DNA of 64,000 bases, taken from Shewanella putrefaciens. GTDB taxonomy: Bacteria; Pseudomonadota; Gammaproteobacteria; Enterobacterales; Shewanellaceae. The position numbers were made by a program, and so were the translations under genes. The stretch covers positions 434,001-498,000 of the forward strand of contig NZ_CP066370.1 of NCBI RefSeq assembly GCF_016406325.1. The letters run 5' to 3'. The notes beneath the pieces were generated by a model that had not been told where the DNA came from, ran no database searches, and worked only from the letters and a program-made list of their open reading frames with translations. Of the stretch, positions 18,251 to 26,608 are shown one piece after another. The number at the start of each line of letters is the position of its first letter. The stretch's first letter is position 1.

Positions 18251-20155
18251 ATGAAATTCACTCGAATGTTAACTACAAAATTGACCAGTTTTTGGTTGAT
18301 GTCTTTAGCTGCCATTGCTTTTGTATTTTTACTCTGTGCCATGATGAGTTTTGTGCAACTGACCTATAAATTTCAGCAGCAAAAAGTGACTGAACTCGAA
18401 TCTATGTTGGTTAACCATTATCACGCCCAATCTGGTTGGGAATTGGACTCTTGGTTGCCACCACTGTTGTTAGCGTACAATACCGTTGAGTTTAAGTTGA
18501 CCTTGAAAACGGAAGTACTATTCGCTTATCAAGGTAATGTGTTAACACAAAATGCCATGGTATATAACCATCTGCTCGATCCCAATTCCGATCTGCGAAT
18601 GTCACTCATTTTGCCACAGCCTTTTGAGCAATATCATGTTGGTTGGTACGAGTTTTTAATCCTCGCGGTAGGGATTTTTGCCATTGTTGTTTTAGTGCGT
18701 TTTGGTTATTTATGGTTTTCACAGCAGCTCGATGGGATTGAAGAATTAGCATTACGGAGCCGTTTAATCTTACAAGGAAAGCATGAGCAAGCACTGGCGA
18801 GCCCAGGTAAAGGTAAACCTCGGTTAATCAATCGTGCACTGACAAAATTACTTGAAGAGTTGCAGGATGCGCAAAAAGAGCGTGGACGTTTTGATAAATT
18901 TATCCGCTCAAATACCTTTTTAGATGCTGAGACTCGTATTGGTAATCGACTTTTCTTAAATAATCGTCTCGATGCTTTAAGTCACAATCAAGGTATGGTT
19001 GCCCATGGGGTTATTTACTTATTAGAGATGGATGATCTCGATTTATTACAGCAAGCGAAAGGTGAGTCTGTAGCCAAAGAGCTTTTAAATTCAACTGTCA
19101 ATGGGATTAATCAGATCCTGCAAACGCTACCAAACAGTATTTTTGCCCGTCGTTCCCATAATCAATTTGCCATTGTTGTACCCCAAGTCTCTTTGATTGA
19201 AGCCGATCAACTTGCCAGTAAACTGTTAAAAGTGTGTTTAAGCCAGCCGTTAACGGATGTGGATAATCGAGACAATTTTTTCCACTTAGGATGTGCTTAT
19301 TTTACCGCAGGCGACAACGCAACGCAGTTGATCGATGAGGCTGATATGGCCTTACGTGCCGCTCAATTACAGGGTAACAGTAATTGGTTTATGTACGATA
19401 AAGGGGCAATTGATGAGGAGTTTGCTAAGGGCTCTGTGCGTTGGCGCAGTTTTTTAGAGAATACCTTAGTTCAGCGGCGCTTTTTTCCTTTTAGCCAACC
19501 CGTGATTGATTCAGATGCGAATGAACACCATAAGGAAATTTTCACCCGTGCAAGGGATAATCAAGGCGCGTTAATTCGTGCCACGCTTTTTATTCCTATG
19601 GCCAATAAGTGTGGATTAATGCCGCAAATCGAGCGGCAAATGATTGAGCGGGTTTTAGCGTTGCTTGCCGATGAGCGACATAGTAAACAGATTTATAGTG
19701 TGAACTTAAGCCTCGACTCCCTAACGAGCCGTGCCTTTAGTCAGTGGTTAAAAACGACTTTGTTGGAATATCGCCATTTAACTCCAAGGCTGATATTTGA
19801 GGTCTCTGAGGATATCGTTATTCAGCATCAAGCCAAGTTACAGCCTAAGTTGGATATGATCCGCAAAATGGGGGCAAGGCTCTGTGTTGATCACGTAGGT
19901 CAGCAAGTGGTCGGCACTTATTATATTCGCGAATGTCATTTTGACATGATTAAACTCCATCGCTCTATTGTTCGGCATATTCACTTACGCCCTGAAAATC
20001 AGCTATTTATTCGAAGTTTGATCGGTGGTTTATATCGTACCGAAGTGCAAGTCTGCGCCGAAGGGGTGGAGGTGTTTGAAGAATGGCAAACACTACAAAT
20101 TCTTGGTGTCGGTATGGGACAAGGTATGTTTTTCAGTGATCCTGTGGAGGCGTAA
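18251..20155 (+). CDS. mshH: MshH/CsrD-like protein with degenerate GGDEF and EAL domains
   Basis: 634 residues. Two membrane segments (residues ~12-38 and ~132-155) flank a periplasmic domain. A HAMP-like/coiled region leads to a GGDEF-type domain whose signature is RRSHNQF instead of GG(D/E)EF. The EAL-type domain lacks the EAL triad (FPFSQPVID at its start) but keeps the fold, e.g. VNLSLDSLTSRAFSQWL and LIFEVSEDI. This is the CsrD layout: CsrD directs RNase E decay of Csr small RNAs and does not turn over c-di-GMP. It lies at the head of the MSHA locus as in Vibrio. Confidence 0.9.
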   Translation: MKFTRMLTTKLTSFWLMSLAAIAFVFLLCAMMSFVQLTYKFQQQKVTELESMLVNHYHAQSGWELDSWLPPLLLAYNTVEFKLTLKTEVLFAYQGNVLTQNAMVYNHLLDPNSDLRMSLILPQPFEQYHVGWYEFLILAVGIFAIVVLVRFGYLWFSQQLDGIEELALRSRLILQGKHEQALASPGKGKPRLINRALTKLLEELQDAQKERGRFDKFIRSNTFLDAETRIGNRLFLNNRLDALSHNQGMVAHGVIYLLEMDDLDLLQQAKGESVAKELLNSTVNGINQILQTLPNSIFARRSHNQFAIVVPQVSLIEADQLASKLLKVCLSQPLTDVDNRDNFFHLGCAYFTAGDNATQLIDEADMALRAAQLQGNSNWFMYDKGAIDEEFAKGSVRWRSFLENTLVQRRFFPFSQPVIDSDANEHHKEIFTRARDNQGALIRATLFIPMANKCGLMPQIERQMIERVLALLADERHSKQIYSVNLSLDSLTSRAFSQWLKTTLLEYRHLTPRLIFEVSEDIVIQHQAKLQPKLDMIRKMGARLCVDHVGQQVVGTYYIRECHFDMIKLHRSIVRHIHLRPENQLFIRSLIGGLYRTEVQVCAEGVEVFEEWQTLQILGVGMGQGMFFSDPVEA

Positions 20156-20232
20156 TAAATATTTGCTCCTGTGATCATTATGGAAGATTGGGCGCATAAC
20201 GGACCTATTTTCCTATAAAATTCACTGATTAG

Positions 20233-20247
20233 CGGCTAGACTAGCCG
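20233..20247. promoter_or_regulatory. Perfect 15-bp palindrome upstream of mshI
   Basis: CGGCTAG-A-CTAGCCG, a perfect dyad with one central base, 134 bp before the mshI start inside the 225-bp gap after mshH. It could be an operator for the pilus biogenesis operon. No regulator can be named. Confidence 0.35.
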
Positions 20248-20380
20248 GTGCCAAAATTATGACGGTGAATATGACAGGTTTCACGTTTTCTATTTCACCT
20301 TACACTGTATTGTTGTTGGCGTAATAATTTTTGCAAAATCATTGCTCTAGCTTTTAAATTCATTAGGTTATAAACATTTT

Positions 20381-21259
20381 ATGGATAAAAGACGTATTGG
20401 TCGATTAGCCTTCTGGCAAAATAAAGCGATTACGACAGATCTTGGCGTCTATGTTTGTGCCGATAAGCTATGGGTCTATGCCCCTGCAACAGAGCGCTAT
20501 GCAGAGCAGTGGGTCACATTCGAATTGCAACATGAGCAATGGCTAATGGCTTTTGCTGAGCTCGCCCGCGTTTTCCCCCATGCTCGATTACAACTGCTAT
20601 TAGCAAGTGGCCCTTATCAGCTACTCGTGGCCGATAAACCCAATGTGGCTCCCGAGGAACTACCCCAAGCCTTGCTCTGGTCAGTTAAAGATATGGTGAC
20701 CCTGCCTGTGCCACAGATCCATTTGGATTATTTTGAGTCGCCATTACCTAGCGGTAAAATCAATGTGGTGGTAGTTGAAAAAGATAAATTAATCAATATG
20801 GTGCAAGCTATACATGCGCATGGGCTTTCCATTGCAGGCATCAGTATTGAAGAGCTCGCCATGACGAATTTGTTTGTCGATGATAACCAAGCTCGTCTCG
20901 TTGTGAGCCATTATTCTGGGCACGATCTCTTGCTCACCGTAGTCAAGCAAGGCCAACTTTATATGCAGCGACGTGTGCGTGGTTTTATGCAGTTAGATAA
21001 AGCGGAAGTAGATGAGCTTAACTATGGTCTTGCTGATAACTTAAGTTTAGAAATTCAACGTTCTATGGATTATTTTGAGAGCCAGCTTAGGCAGGCTCCT
21101 GTGGCATCTATTGAGTTACTCATTGATGGCGCGGCCGACGCCTTAGCCAAATTGGTTTCAACCAATTTCAATCAAGCAGTCAATGTTATCGAGAAAAATG
21201 CTGTGGGTGCGTGCATGGCGGGACTGGCTTTTTATGAATTGTCTCGAGGTGCAGAGTGA
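20381..21259 (+). CDS. mshI: MSHA biogenesis protein MshI (PilM-like)
   Basis: 292 residues. An actin-like fold protein of the PilM/GspL-cytoplasmic type, with no membrane segment; the region LLWSVKDMVTLPVPQIHLDYF resembles the PilM-like ATPase core. It anchors the PilN-like subunit (next gene) on the cytoplasmic side of the alignment subcomplex. The first gene of a run of overlapping genes; the following GTG start overlaps its TGA. Separate mshI and PilN-like genes are the arrangement seen in Shewanella. Confidence 0.85.
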   Translation: MDKRRIGRLAFWQNKAITTDLGVYVCADKLWVYAPATERYAEQWVTFELQHEQWLMAFAELARVFPHARLQLLLASGPYQLLVADKPNVAPEELPQALLWSVKDMVTLPVPQIHLDYFESPLPSGKINVVVVEKDKLINMVQAIHAHGLSIAGISIEELAMTNLFVDDNQARLVVSHYSGHDLLLTVVKQGQLYMQRRVRGFMQLDKAEVDELNYGLADNLSLEIQRSMDYFESQLRQAPVASIELLIDGAADALAKLVSTNFNQAVNVIEKNAVGACMAGLAFYELSRGAE

Positions 21260-21858
21260 TTAAATCGAGAGTAAACCTTTATTCTGCAACATTATTACCT
21301 CCTAAGCAGCAGTTAACCTTTGCAAAACTGATGGCCTATGTGGCTGGATTGGCCCTGCTGTGCATGTTAGCCGGGGTATACGGCTATTGGCAGGTGAGTC
21401 AGTCAGAGCAAGCATTACAACAGGCTTCCCAGCAAAAGCAGCAACTCGAACAGCAAAAAGCGGCGCTTGAAGCGCAAATCGCGGCACGTAAACCGGATCC
21501 TGCATTGGTGGCACGGGTCGAGTTAGAGTCGCAGCAACTCGAACTTAAACAGTTGTTAATTAGTGAATTAGCCCTTCGTTCCGCTTTAACGAGTCGAGGC
21601 TTTGCACCAGTGCTTAAGGATTTAGCACAGGTTTCCGATGCGAGTGTGTGGCTAAGCCGGATTATGATTAATGAGCAAAACGTGATGTTTGAAGGTTTTG
21701 CAGACCATCCTAAAAGTATCCCGTTATGGGTGGGTAAGCTAAAAACAACAAATACATTAAAGGGGCAGGCATTTTCTTCTATGACGATGGATCGTGGTGA
21801 GGATAAGCCTTTGGCTTTCACATTAACCAGTGAGATCTTAGTGGAGCCGAAGCGATGA
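21256..21858 (+). CDS. MSHA biogenesis protein, PilN-like (second MshI-type)
   Basis: 200 residues with a GTG start overlapping the mshI stop (GTGA). PilN-like layout: a short cytoplasmic N-terminus with VNLYSATLLPPKQ, which is the PilN motif that docks into PilM. One membrane segment follows at residues ~24-45 (LMAYVAGLALLCMLAGVYGYW), then a Gln/Ala coiled coil and a periplasmic ferredoxin-like domain. It forms the inner-membrane alignment subcomplex with MshJ. In Shewanella it is often called a second MshI. Confidence 0.82.
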   Translation: MIKSRVNLYSATLLPPKQQLTFAKLMAYVAGLALLCMLAGVYGYWQVSQSEQALQQASQQKQQLEQQKAALEAQIAARKPDPALVARVELESQQLELKQLLISELALRSALTSRGFAPVLKDLAQVSDASVWLSRIMINEQNVMFEGFADHPKSIPLWVGKLKTTNTLKGQAFSSMTMDRGEDKPLAFTLTSEILVEPKR

Positions 21859-22505
21859 AGACGATGTTTAATCATGTCGGCCAACAGTTTGAGGTTTTAA
21901 GCCGCCGCGAACGAGTCTTGATCGGTATCGCCCTATTAGCACTTGTCAGCATTATCGGGTTTATGCCATTAGAATCGCTTTGGAAAAAACAGATGTCGAT
22001 ATCACAGCAACTTAAGGTTCTGGAGCAGGAAAATCAGATTTCGGTTCAGCAGATTGAGTTATATCAGCAGCGTTTAACCATGGATCCTAATCAGGATTAC
22101 CAACAAAGATTGGTGTTATTACAGCAGCAAAATCAAGAGATTGATATGCAGCTTAATGAACAGATGGTCGACATGGTGCCAGCAGATTACATGCCGGAGT
22201 TACTGGGTAATTTGCTTGGGCAAGTGCAGGGGATAAAGCTCATTAAGTTTACTTCTATTGCCCCAGTACCTTTGCTGGCGGTGGGCGATGAGAAAAAACT
22301 CAACCTTTACAGCCATGGTATTCGTATGAGTCTTGAGGGAGATTATTTTTCGGTCATGCGCTTTGTCGAGGCGGTAGAGGCTATGCCTGACAAACTCTAT
22401 TGGAAGCGCCTTGATTATAAGGTGGCCGAATATCCTAAAGGGATGATTGATATCGAAGTTTATACTTTGAGCCTTAATAAGGACTTTATCAGTGTTGCTA
22501 AATAA
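21855..22505 (+). CDS. mshJ: MSHA biogenesis protein MshJ (PilO-like)
   Basis: 216 residues. A membrane segment at residues ~20-38 (RVLIGIALLALVSIIGFM) precedes a long coiled coil of Gln/Glu (LEQENQISVQQIELYQQR) and a small periplasmic domain. Its position and layout match PilO/GspM-like proteins that pair with the PilN-like subunit. Start overlaps the previous stop by four bases (ATGA). Confidence 0.85.
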   Translation: MKTMFNHVGQQFEVLSRRERVLIGIALLALVSIIGFMPLESLWKKQMSISQQLKVLEQENQISVQQIELYQQRLTMDPNQDYQQRLVLLQQQNQEIDMQLNEQMVDMVPADYMPELLGNLLGQVQGIKLIKFTSIAPVPLLAVGDEKKLNLYSHGIRMSLEGDYFSVMRFVEAVEAMPDKLYWKRLDYKVAEYPKGMIDIEVYTLSLNKDFISVAK

Positions 22506-22809
22506 GCCTTATCTTTTCATGACATTATTATGTGTAGCTTCGAGCGTATCGGCCGAAGCGCTGCGCGATCCAACCTTACCCGGAAAAGGTTACTCTGGTG
22601 CAGGGCAAGTCACTCAGTCTCAGGAACAAACACTGATCCTAAATAGCATCGTTAGCTCAGGAAGCACAGCCTATGCTGTGATTAATAATAAAATATTGTC
22701 TGTCGGCGACAGCATTCAAGGGGTCAAAATCGTTAGGATCACCCCTTCGTCTGTGTCACTTTCTGATGGGCGTAAATTGGCACTGTTTCAAGCAATAACC
22801 GAGAGATAG
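22492..22809 (+). CDS. mshK: MSHA biogenesis protein MshK (PilP-like)
   Basis: 105 residues, read from a GTG at 22492 (or TTG at 22495) that overlaps mshJ by 14 bases. A signal segment (PYLFMTLLCVASSVSA) is followed by LRDPTLPGKG, the typical N-terminus of PilP/GspC-HR-like periplasmic proteins, and a small beta domain (SIVSSGSTAYAVINNKILSVG) that contacts the secretin. Links the inner-membrane complex to MshL. Confidence 0.83.
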   Translation: MLLNKPYLFMTLLCVASSVSAEALRDPTLPGKGYSGAGQVTQSQEQTLILNSIVSSGSTAYAVINNKILSVGDSIQGVKIVRITPSSVSLSDGRKLALFQAITER

Positions 22810-22823
22810 GGAATACAAATTAC

Positions 22824-24500
22824 ATGACAGCGATCAAATACTTCACGCCTCTGCTCTCACTTTGTCTTGTGGCGTGCCAATCCACAGATAGGCCACAACC
22901 TGAAGCCTCTAAGGCAGCATTGGCTGCATCAATGCAAACGGCGAATCGTGCGACGACGCCACCTCCCGCAACTATGCCTGATGCAGTGCAACGTGAACTA
23001 AATTCGGGTGCTTTATTGGCAGGACTCGCTCCGGCATTAGAAACCGAGCGACGCTTTGATGTTTCGGCAAATGATGTGGATGCGAGAGTGTTTTTTCCTA
23101 GCTTAGTGCAAGGTACGCCACTGAGCGTTGCCGTACATCCCGAGGTGGAGGGCACGATTTCTCTATCACTAAAGGGCGTTACCTTAAGTGAAGCTATTCA
23201 AGTTGTTGAAGATATTTATGGCTATGAAGTCAGTCGAGAAGGGCGAGTTTTACGGGTATTCCCTGCGGGCATGCGTACAGAAACTTTCCCCTTAAACTAC
23301 CTCTATATGGAACGTGATGGTCTGTCATTGACCTCTGTTAGCTCGGGTCGGATTTCCGATAATAATTCCAACAGTAATACTAATAACAATAACAATTCGA
23401 ATAACGGTAATTCCAACAATAATAGCGGCAATAACAATTCGAACAACGGTAGTAATTCAAACAATAATAGTGATAGTTCAAACGGCACTTTTATCCGTTC
23501 GCGCACTAAAACAGATTTTTGGGGTGATTTAAAAGAAACCCTAACGGCCATTATTGGTGATACGGGCAATGGGCGTCAGGTGGTTGTTACACCACAGGCA
23601 GGGTTAGTCACTATTCGAGCTTTCCCTAGCGAATTACGCCAAGTACGCAGTTTTTTAAATTCGGCGGAAACCCATTTGCAACGCCAAGTTATCCTTGAGG
23701 CAAAAATCCTAGAAGTCACACTATCGGATGATTTTCAGCAAGGGATCCAATGGGAAAACGTGTTAGGTCATGTGGGAAATACCAATATTAATTTTGGTAC
23801 AACAGCAGGAACTGTGGGTAATAAAGTCACATCCACTCTGGGCGGTGTAACATCACTTAGCATTAAAGGCTCTGATTTCACAACTATGATCAATCTATTA
23901 GATACTCAGGGTGATGTGGATGTGTTGTCTAGCCCAAGAGTGACCGCATCGAACAATCAAAAAGCGGTGATTAAGGTCGGCACTGATGAGTATTTTGTCA
24001 CTGATGTATCTTCAACCACAGTGGCAGGTACTACGCCTGTGACGACGCCACAGGTAGAGTTAACGCCGTTCTTCTCGGGCATTGCCTTGGACGTCACACC
24101 GCAAATCGATAAAGATGGCAATGTGTTACTGCATGTTCATCCATCGGTTATTGATGTGAAAGAGCAGACAAAAAATATCAAAGTGAGTAATGAATCGCTG
24201 GAATTACCCTTAGCACAGAGTGAGATCCGAGAATCAGACACAGTAATCCGCGCCGCATCTGGTGATGTGGTAGTGATCGGTGGATTGATGAAAAGCGAGA
24301 ACGTAGAAGTTGTCTCACAGGTGCCGTTATTGGGTGATATTCCATTATTAGGCGAGCTGTTTAAAAACCGCAGCAAGCAAAAGAAGAAAACCGAGCTGAT
24401 TATTCTGTTAAAACCCACCGTTGTTGGCGGTGATACATGGAAGAATGAGTTAGAGCGTTCAAAAACCTTATTAGATCGCTGGTATCCGGAGACTAAGTAA
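22824..24500 (+). CDS. mshL: MSHA secretin MshL, outer-membrane pore lipoprotein
   Basis: 558 residues. The lipobox LVAC puts the lipid on Cys18. Secretin N-domains follow (SVAVHPEVEGTISLSLKGVT). The C-terminal secretin core includes VDVLSSPRVTASNNQKAVIKVG and GGLMKSENVEVVSQVPLLGD, which match the secretin signature. Between N-domains and core, residues ~179-222 are almost pure Asn/Ser/Gly, a low-complexity insert. The protein forms the outer-membrane channel through which the pilus exits. Confidence 0.95.
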   Translation: MTAIKYFTPLLSLCLVACQSTDRPQPEASKAALAASMQTANRATTPPPATMPDAVQRELNSGALLAGLAPALETERRFDVSANDVDARVFFPSLVQGTPLSVAVHPEVEGTISLSLKGVTLSEAIQVVEDIYGYEVSREGRVLRVFPAGMRTETFPLNYLYMERDGLSLTSVSSGRISDNNSNSNTNNNNNSNNGNSNNNSGNNNSNNGSNSNNNSDSSNGTFIRSRTKTDFWGDLKETLTAIIGDTGNGRQVVVTPQAGLVTIRAFPSELRQVRSFLNSAETHLQRQVILEAKILEVTLSDDFQQGIQWENVLGHVGNTNINFGTTAGTVGNKVTSTLGGVTSLSIKGSDFTTMINLLDTQGDVDVLSSPRVTASNNQKAVIKVGTDEYFVTDVSSTTVAGTTPVTTPQVELTPFFSGIALDVTPQIDKDGNVLLHVHPSVIDVKEQTKNIKVSNESLELPLAQSEIRESDTVIRAASGDVVVIGGLMKSENVEVVSQVPLLGDIPLLGELFKNRSKQKKKTELIILLKPTVVGGDTWKNELERSKTLLDRWYPETK

Positions 24501-24506
24501 GCTTCT

Positions 24507-25433
24507 ATGTATTTGAAGCATTTTGGCCTAAGCCAAACCCCATTTTCACTCACCCCGAATACCGGATTTTTTTTCGGGTTATCGCCACATGTGGAAGCCT
24601 TGCAAGTGCTCCAAACGGCCTTGCAAACGGGTGAGGGGTTTATCAAGGTGACAGGTGAGGTCGGTACAGGTAAAACATTACTTTGCCGTAAGTTAATTAA
24701 TGACCTACCGAGTGGATTTCATTGTGCTTATTTGCCTAATCCCTATTTAACACCAGCGGAATTACGTTGGGCGGTAGCAAATGAATTGGGGCTTCATTAC
24801 GCGAAAGATATCGATCAGCAGCAGCTTACAGGCTTGATTCAGCAGCAACTGCTCGAGTTAAGCAGTCATGGGCAGGCGATAGTTTTAGTGTTAGACGAGG
24901 CGCAGGCATTACCGGACGATAGCTTAGAAGCGCTGCGTTTATTCACTAACCTTGAGACCGAGAGTCGCAAATTACTCCAAGTCGTGTTATTTGGGCAGCC
25001 AGAGCTTGATGAAAGATTAAAACGTCAAGAATTTAGACAGTTAAGGCAGCGCATCACTTTTAGCTACAATTTACGCCCGCTCACATGGGATGAAACCGAT
25101 GCCTATATTCGCTATCGATTAGCCATTTCGGGTCGCCAAGGTGAAGCCTTATTTACACCTAAACTAACGCGTAAGATTGCCAATGCCTCCCGAGGGATCC
25201 CCAGATTGATTAATATTCTCGCCCACAAGGCGCTATTGCTAAGTTTTGGTGAAGGCGTTACACGGGTGAAGGCATCCCATGTGCGTGGTGCTATTTTAGA
25301 TACTGAAGATGCCAGTAAAAATTCGTTCTGGTCTCGAAGCATGGCGCTCGTTCTAGCGCTATTAACGGTCTTCATTTTTGCGATAGCAGCATCAGGTATC
25401 GATTTCCTGCAGATTTTGGGGAATAGAGAATGA
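24507..25433 (+). CDS. mshM: MSHA biogenesis ATPase MshM (ExeA-like)
   Basis: 308 residues. It opens MYLKHFGLSQTPFSLTPNT, the hallmark of ExeA/GspA-type AAA ATPases. Walker A is GEVGTGKT (residues 50-57) and Walker B VLVLDEAQAL. The C-terminal membrane segment (residues ~277-298: MALVLALLTVFIFAIAASG) anchors it. In ExeA/B systems this helps assemble the secretin through peptidoglycan. Here no peptidoglycan-binding domain follows, so the next gene may supply the partner. The stop overlaps mshN. Confidence 0.9.
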   Translation: MYLKHFGLSQTPFSLTPNTGFFFGLSPHVEALQVLQTALQTGEGFIKVTGEVGTGKTLLCRKLINDLPSGFHCAYLPNPYLTPAELRWAVANELGLHYAKDIDQQQLTGLIQQQLLELSSHGQAIVLVLDEAQALPDDSLEALRLFTNLETESRKLLQVVLFGQPELDERLKRQEFRQLRQRITFSYNLRPLTWDETDAYIRYRLAISGRQGEALFTPKLTRKIANASRGIPRLINILAHKALLLSFGEGVTRVKASHVRGAILDTEDASKNSFWSRSMALVLALLTVFIFAIAASGIDFLQILGNRE

Positions 25434-26608
25434 GTGTTATCAACAAAATGCTAAAAGATCTTGATCAGCGCCAACAGGGACATCAACTTTCAAATATTGC
25501 CCAGCATCAAGTGCAATATTTAGGTCGCAAGCATAGCGTTAACATCTGGGTTTCAATCAGCCTAATGTCATTGCTTATTGGCGGTGTTGGTGTTTATGGC
25601 TATCAATTAATCAGTCAAATGTCTGTCGAGCCAGCACCTAAGTTTGCCGCCGCGAGTGAGACTGAAGTGGCGATAATCCCAACAGTGCCAGAAATAAACG
25701 CTGAAGCAGAGACAATCACCTCAGAGGCCGTGAATGTAGCCCTTAGCAAAAAGACAGTGGTCAAAGCATCTAATGGTTTGGTTAATACAGAAATGCCCCT
25801 CGATGAGGGATCGCATCCAGTCGCCAAGCAGAATGCCCAAATAGAAGCCACAGTGACTGCTAATGCCCAATCTGAACCACAGACAATAGTCACAGAAGAG
25901 GATGAAATTGTTGAAGCGATTCAGGCCAGTGCGCCCGAACGTGAGTTCGTTAAGCCATCCGTAGATACCCCCACAATTGAGCCTGTTAAACCCGCGGGTA
26001 AAATGGCGGTGACAGAAGTTAAGCTTACGCCAAGCCAGCTCGCGCAAAAGCAGCTTACTCTTGCAACTGATGCCGAAAAACAGGGAAAACTCGATAAGGC
26101 ACTCGAATATTATGAAAAGGCCCTCGGCTTTGACCCAAGCTTACATAATGTGCGTCAGCAGCTTGCGGCATTGCACTATGGCCAAGGACGGCTCAATAAC
26201 GCCGAACAAGTGTTGCAGCAAGCCGTACTGTTATACCCTCAAGAATTTGAGTTTTACCTGTTATTAGCACGAGTTCAGCAGGAGCTTGGCGAAGTAGATT
26301 TAGCATTGGCTAGCCTAGCGCAAATCCCCGACAGCCATGTTTTAGCACGGCAAAAATGGTTAGCGCAAACCGATTTAGCCCAAAAACAAGGGCAATTTAC
26401 TTTAGCTGAACAGGCTTATCGGCAGCTATTGCAACAGGAGCCGCAGCAAGGAAAATGGTGGATGGGCTTAGGATATGCTTTAGATTCTCAGCAGCAATTT
26501 GCCAAGGCGAGTCAAGCCTATCGCACCGCATTAAGCCATTCAGGGCTCTCGGCGCAGGCAACGACTTTTATTGAACAACGATTAAGCCAACTAGGAGATA
26601 GCCAATGA
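25430..26608 (+). CDS. mshN: MSHA biogenesis protein MshN, TPR-containing
   Basis: 392 residues. A cytoplasmic head (SVINKMLKDLDQRQQG) is typical of this family. The membrane segment lies at ~42-62. A long Ala/Val/Glu/Thr-rich periplasmic linker reaches residue ~210, followed by three to four TPR units (TDAEKQGKLDKALEYYEKAL; GRLNNAEQVLQQAVLLYP). A scaffold that pairs with MshM. Overlaps both neighbours by four bases. Confidence 0.88.
   Translation: MSVINKMLKDLDQRQQGHQLSNIAQHQVQYLGRKHSVNIWVSISLMSLLIGGVGVYGYQLISQMSVEPAPKFAAASETEVAIIPTVPEINAEAETITSEAVNVALSKKTVVKASNGLVNTEMPLDEGSHPVAKQNAQIEATVTANAQSEPQTIVTEEDEIVEAIQASAPEREFVKPSVDTPTIEPVKPAGKMAVTEVKLTPSQLAQKQLTLATDAEKQGKLDKALEYYEKALGFDPSLHNVRQQLAALHYGQGRLNNAEQVLQQAVLLYPQEFEFYLLLARVQQELGEVDLALASLAQIPDSHVLARQKWLAQTDLAQKQGQFTLAEQAYRQLLQQEPQQGKWWMGLGYALDSQQQFAKASQAYRTALSHSGLSAQATTFIEQRLSQLGDSQ

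Noticed and set aside
21399..21884. 161-codon minus-strand ORF across the PilN-like and mshJ genes
   Set aside because: It is antisense to two clearly coding genes with four-base overlaps; Cys/Ser-rich composition is typical of a shadow frame.
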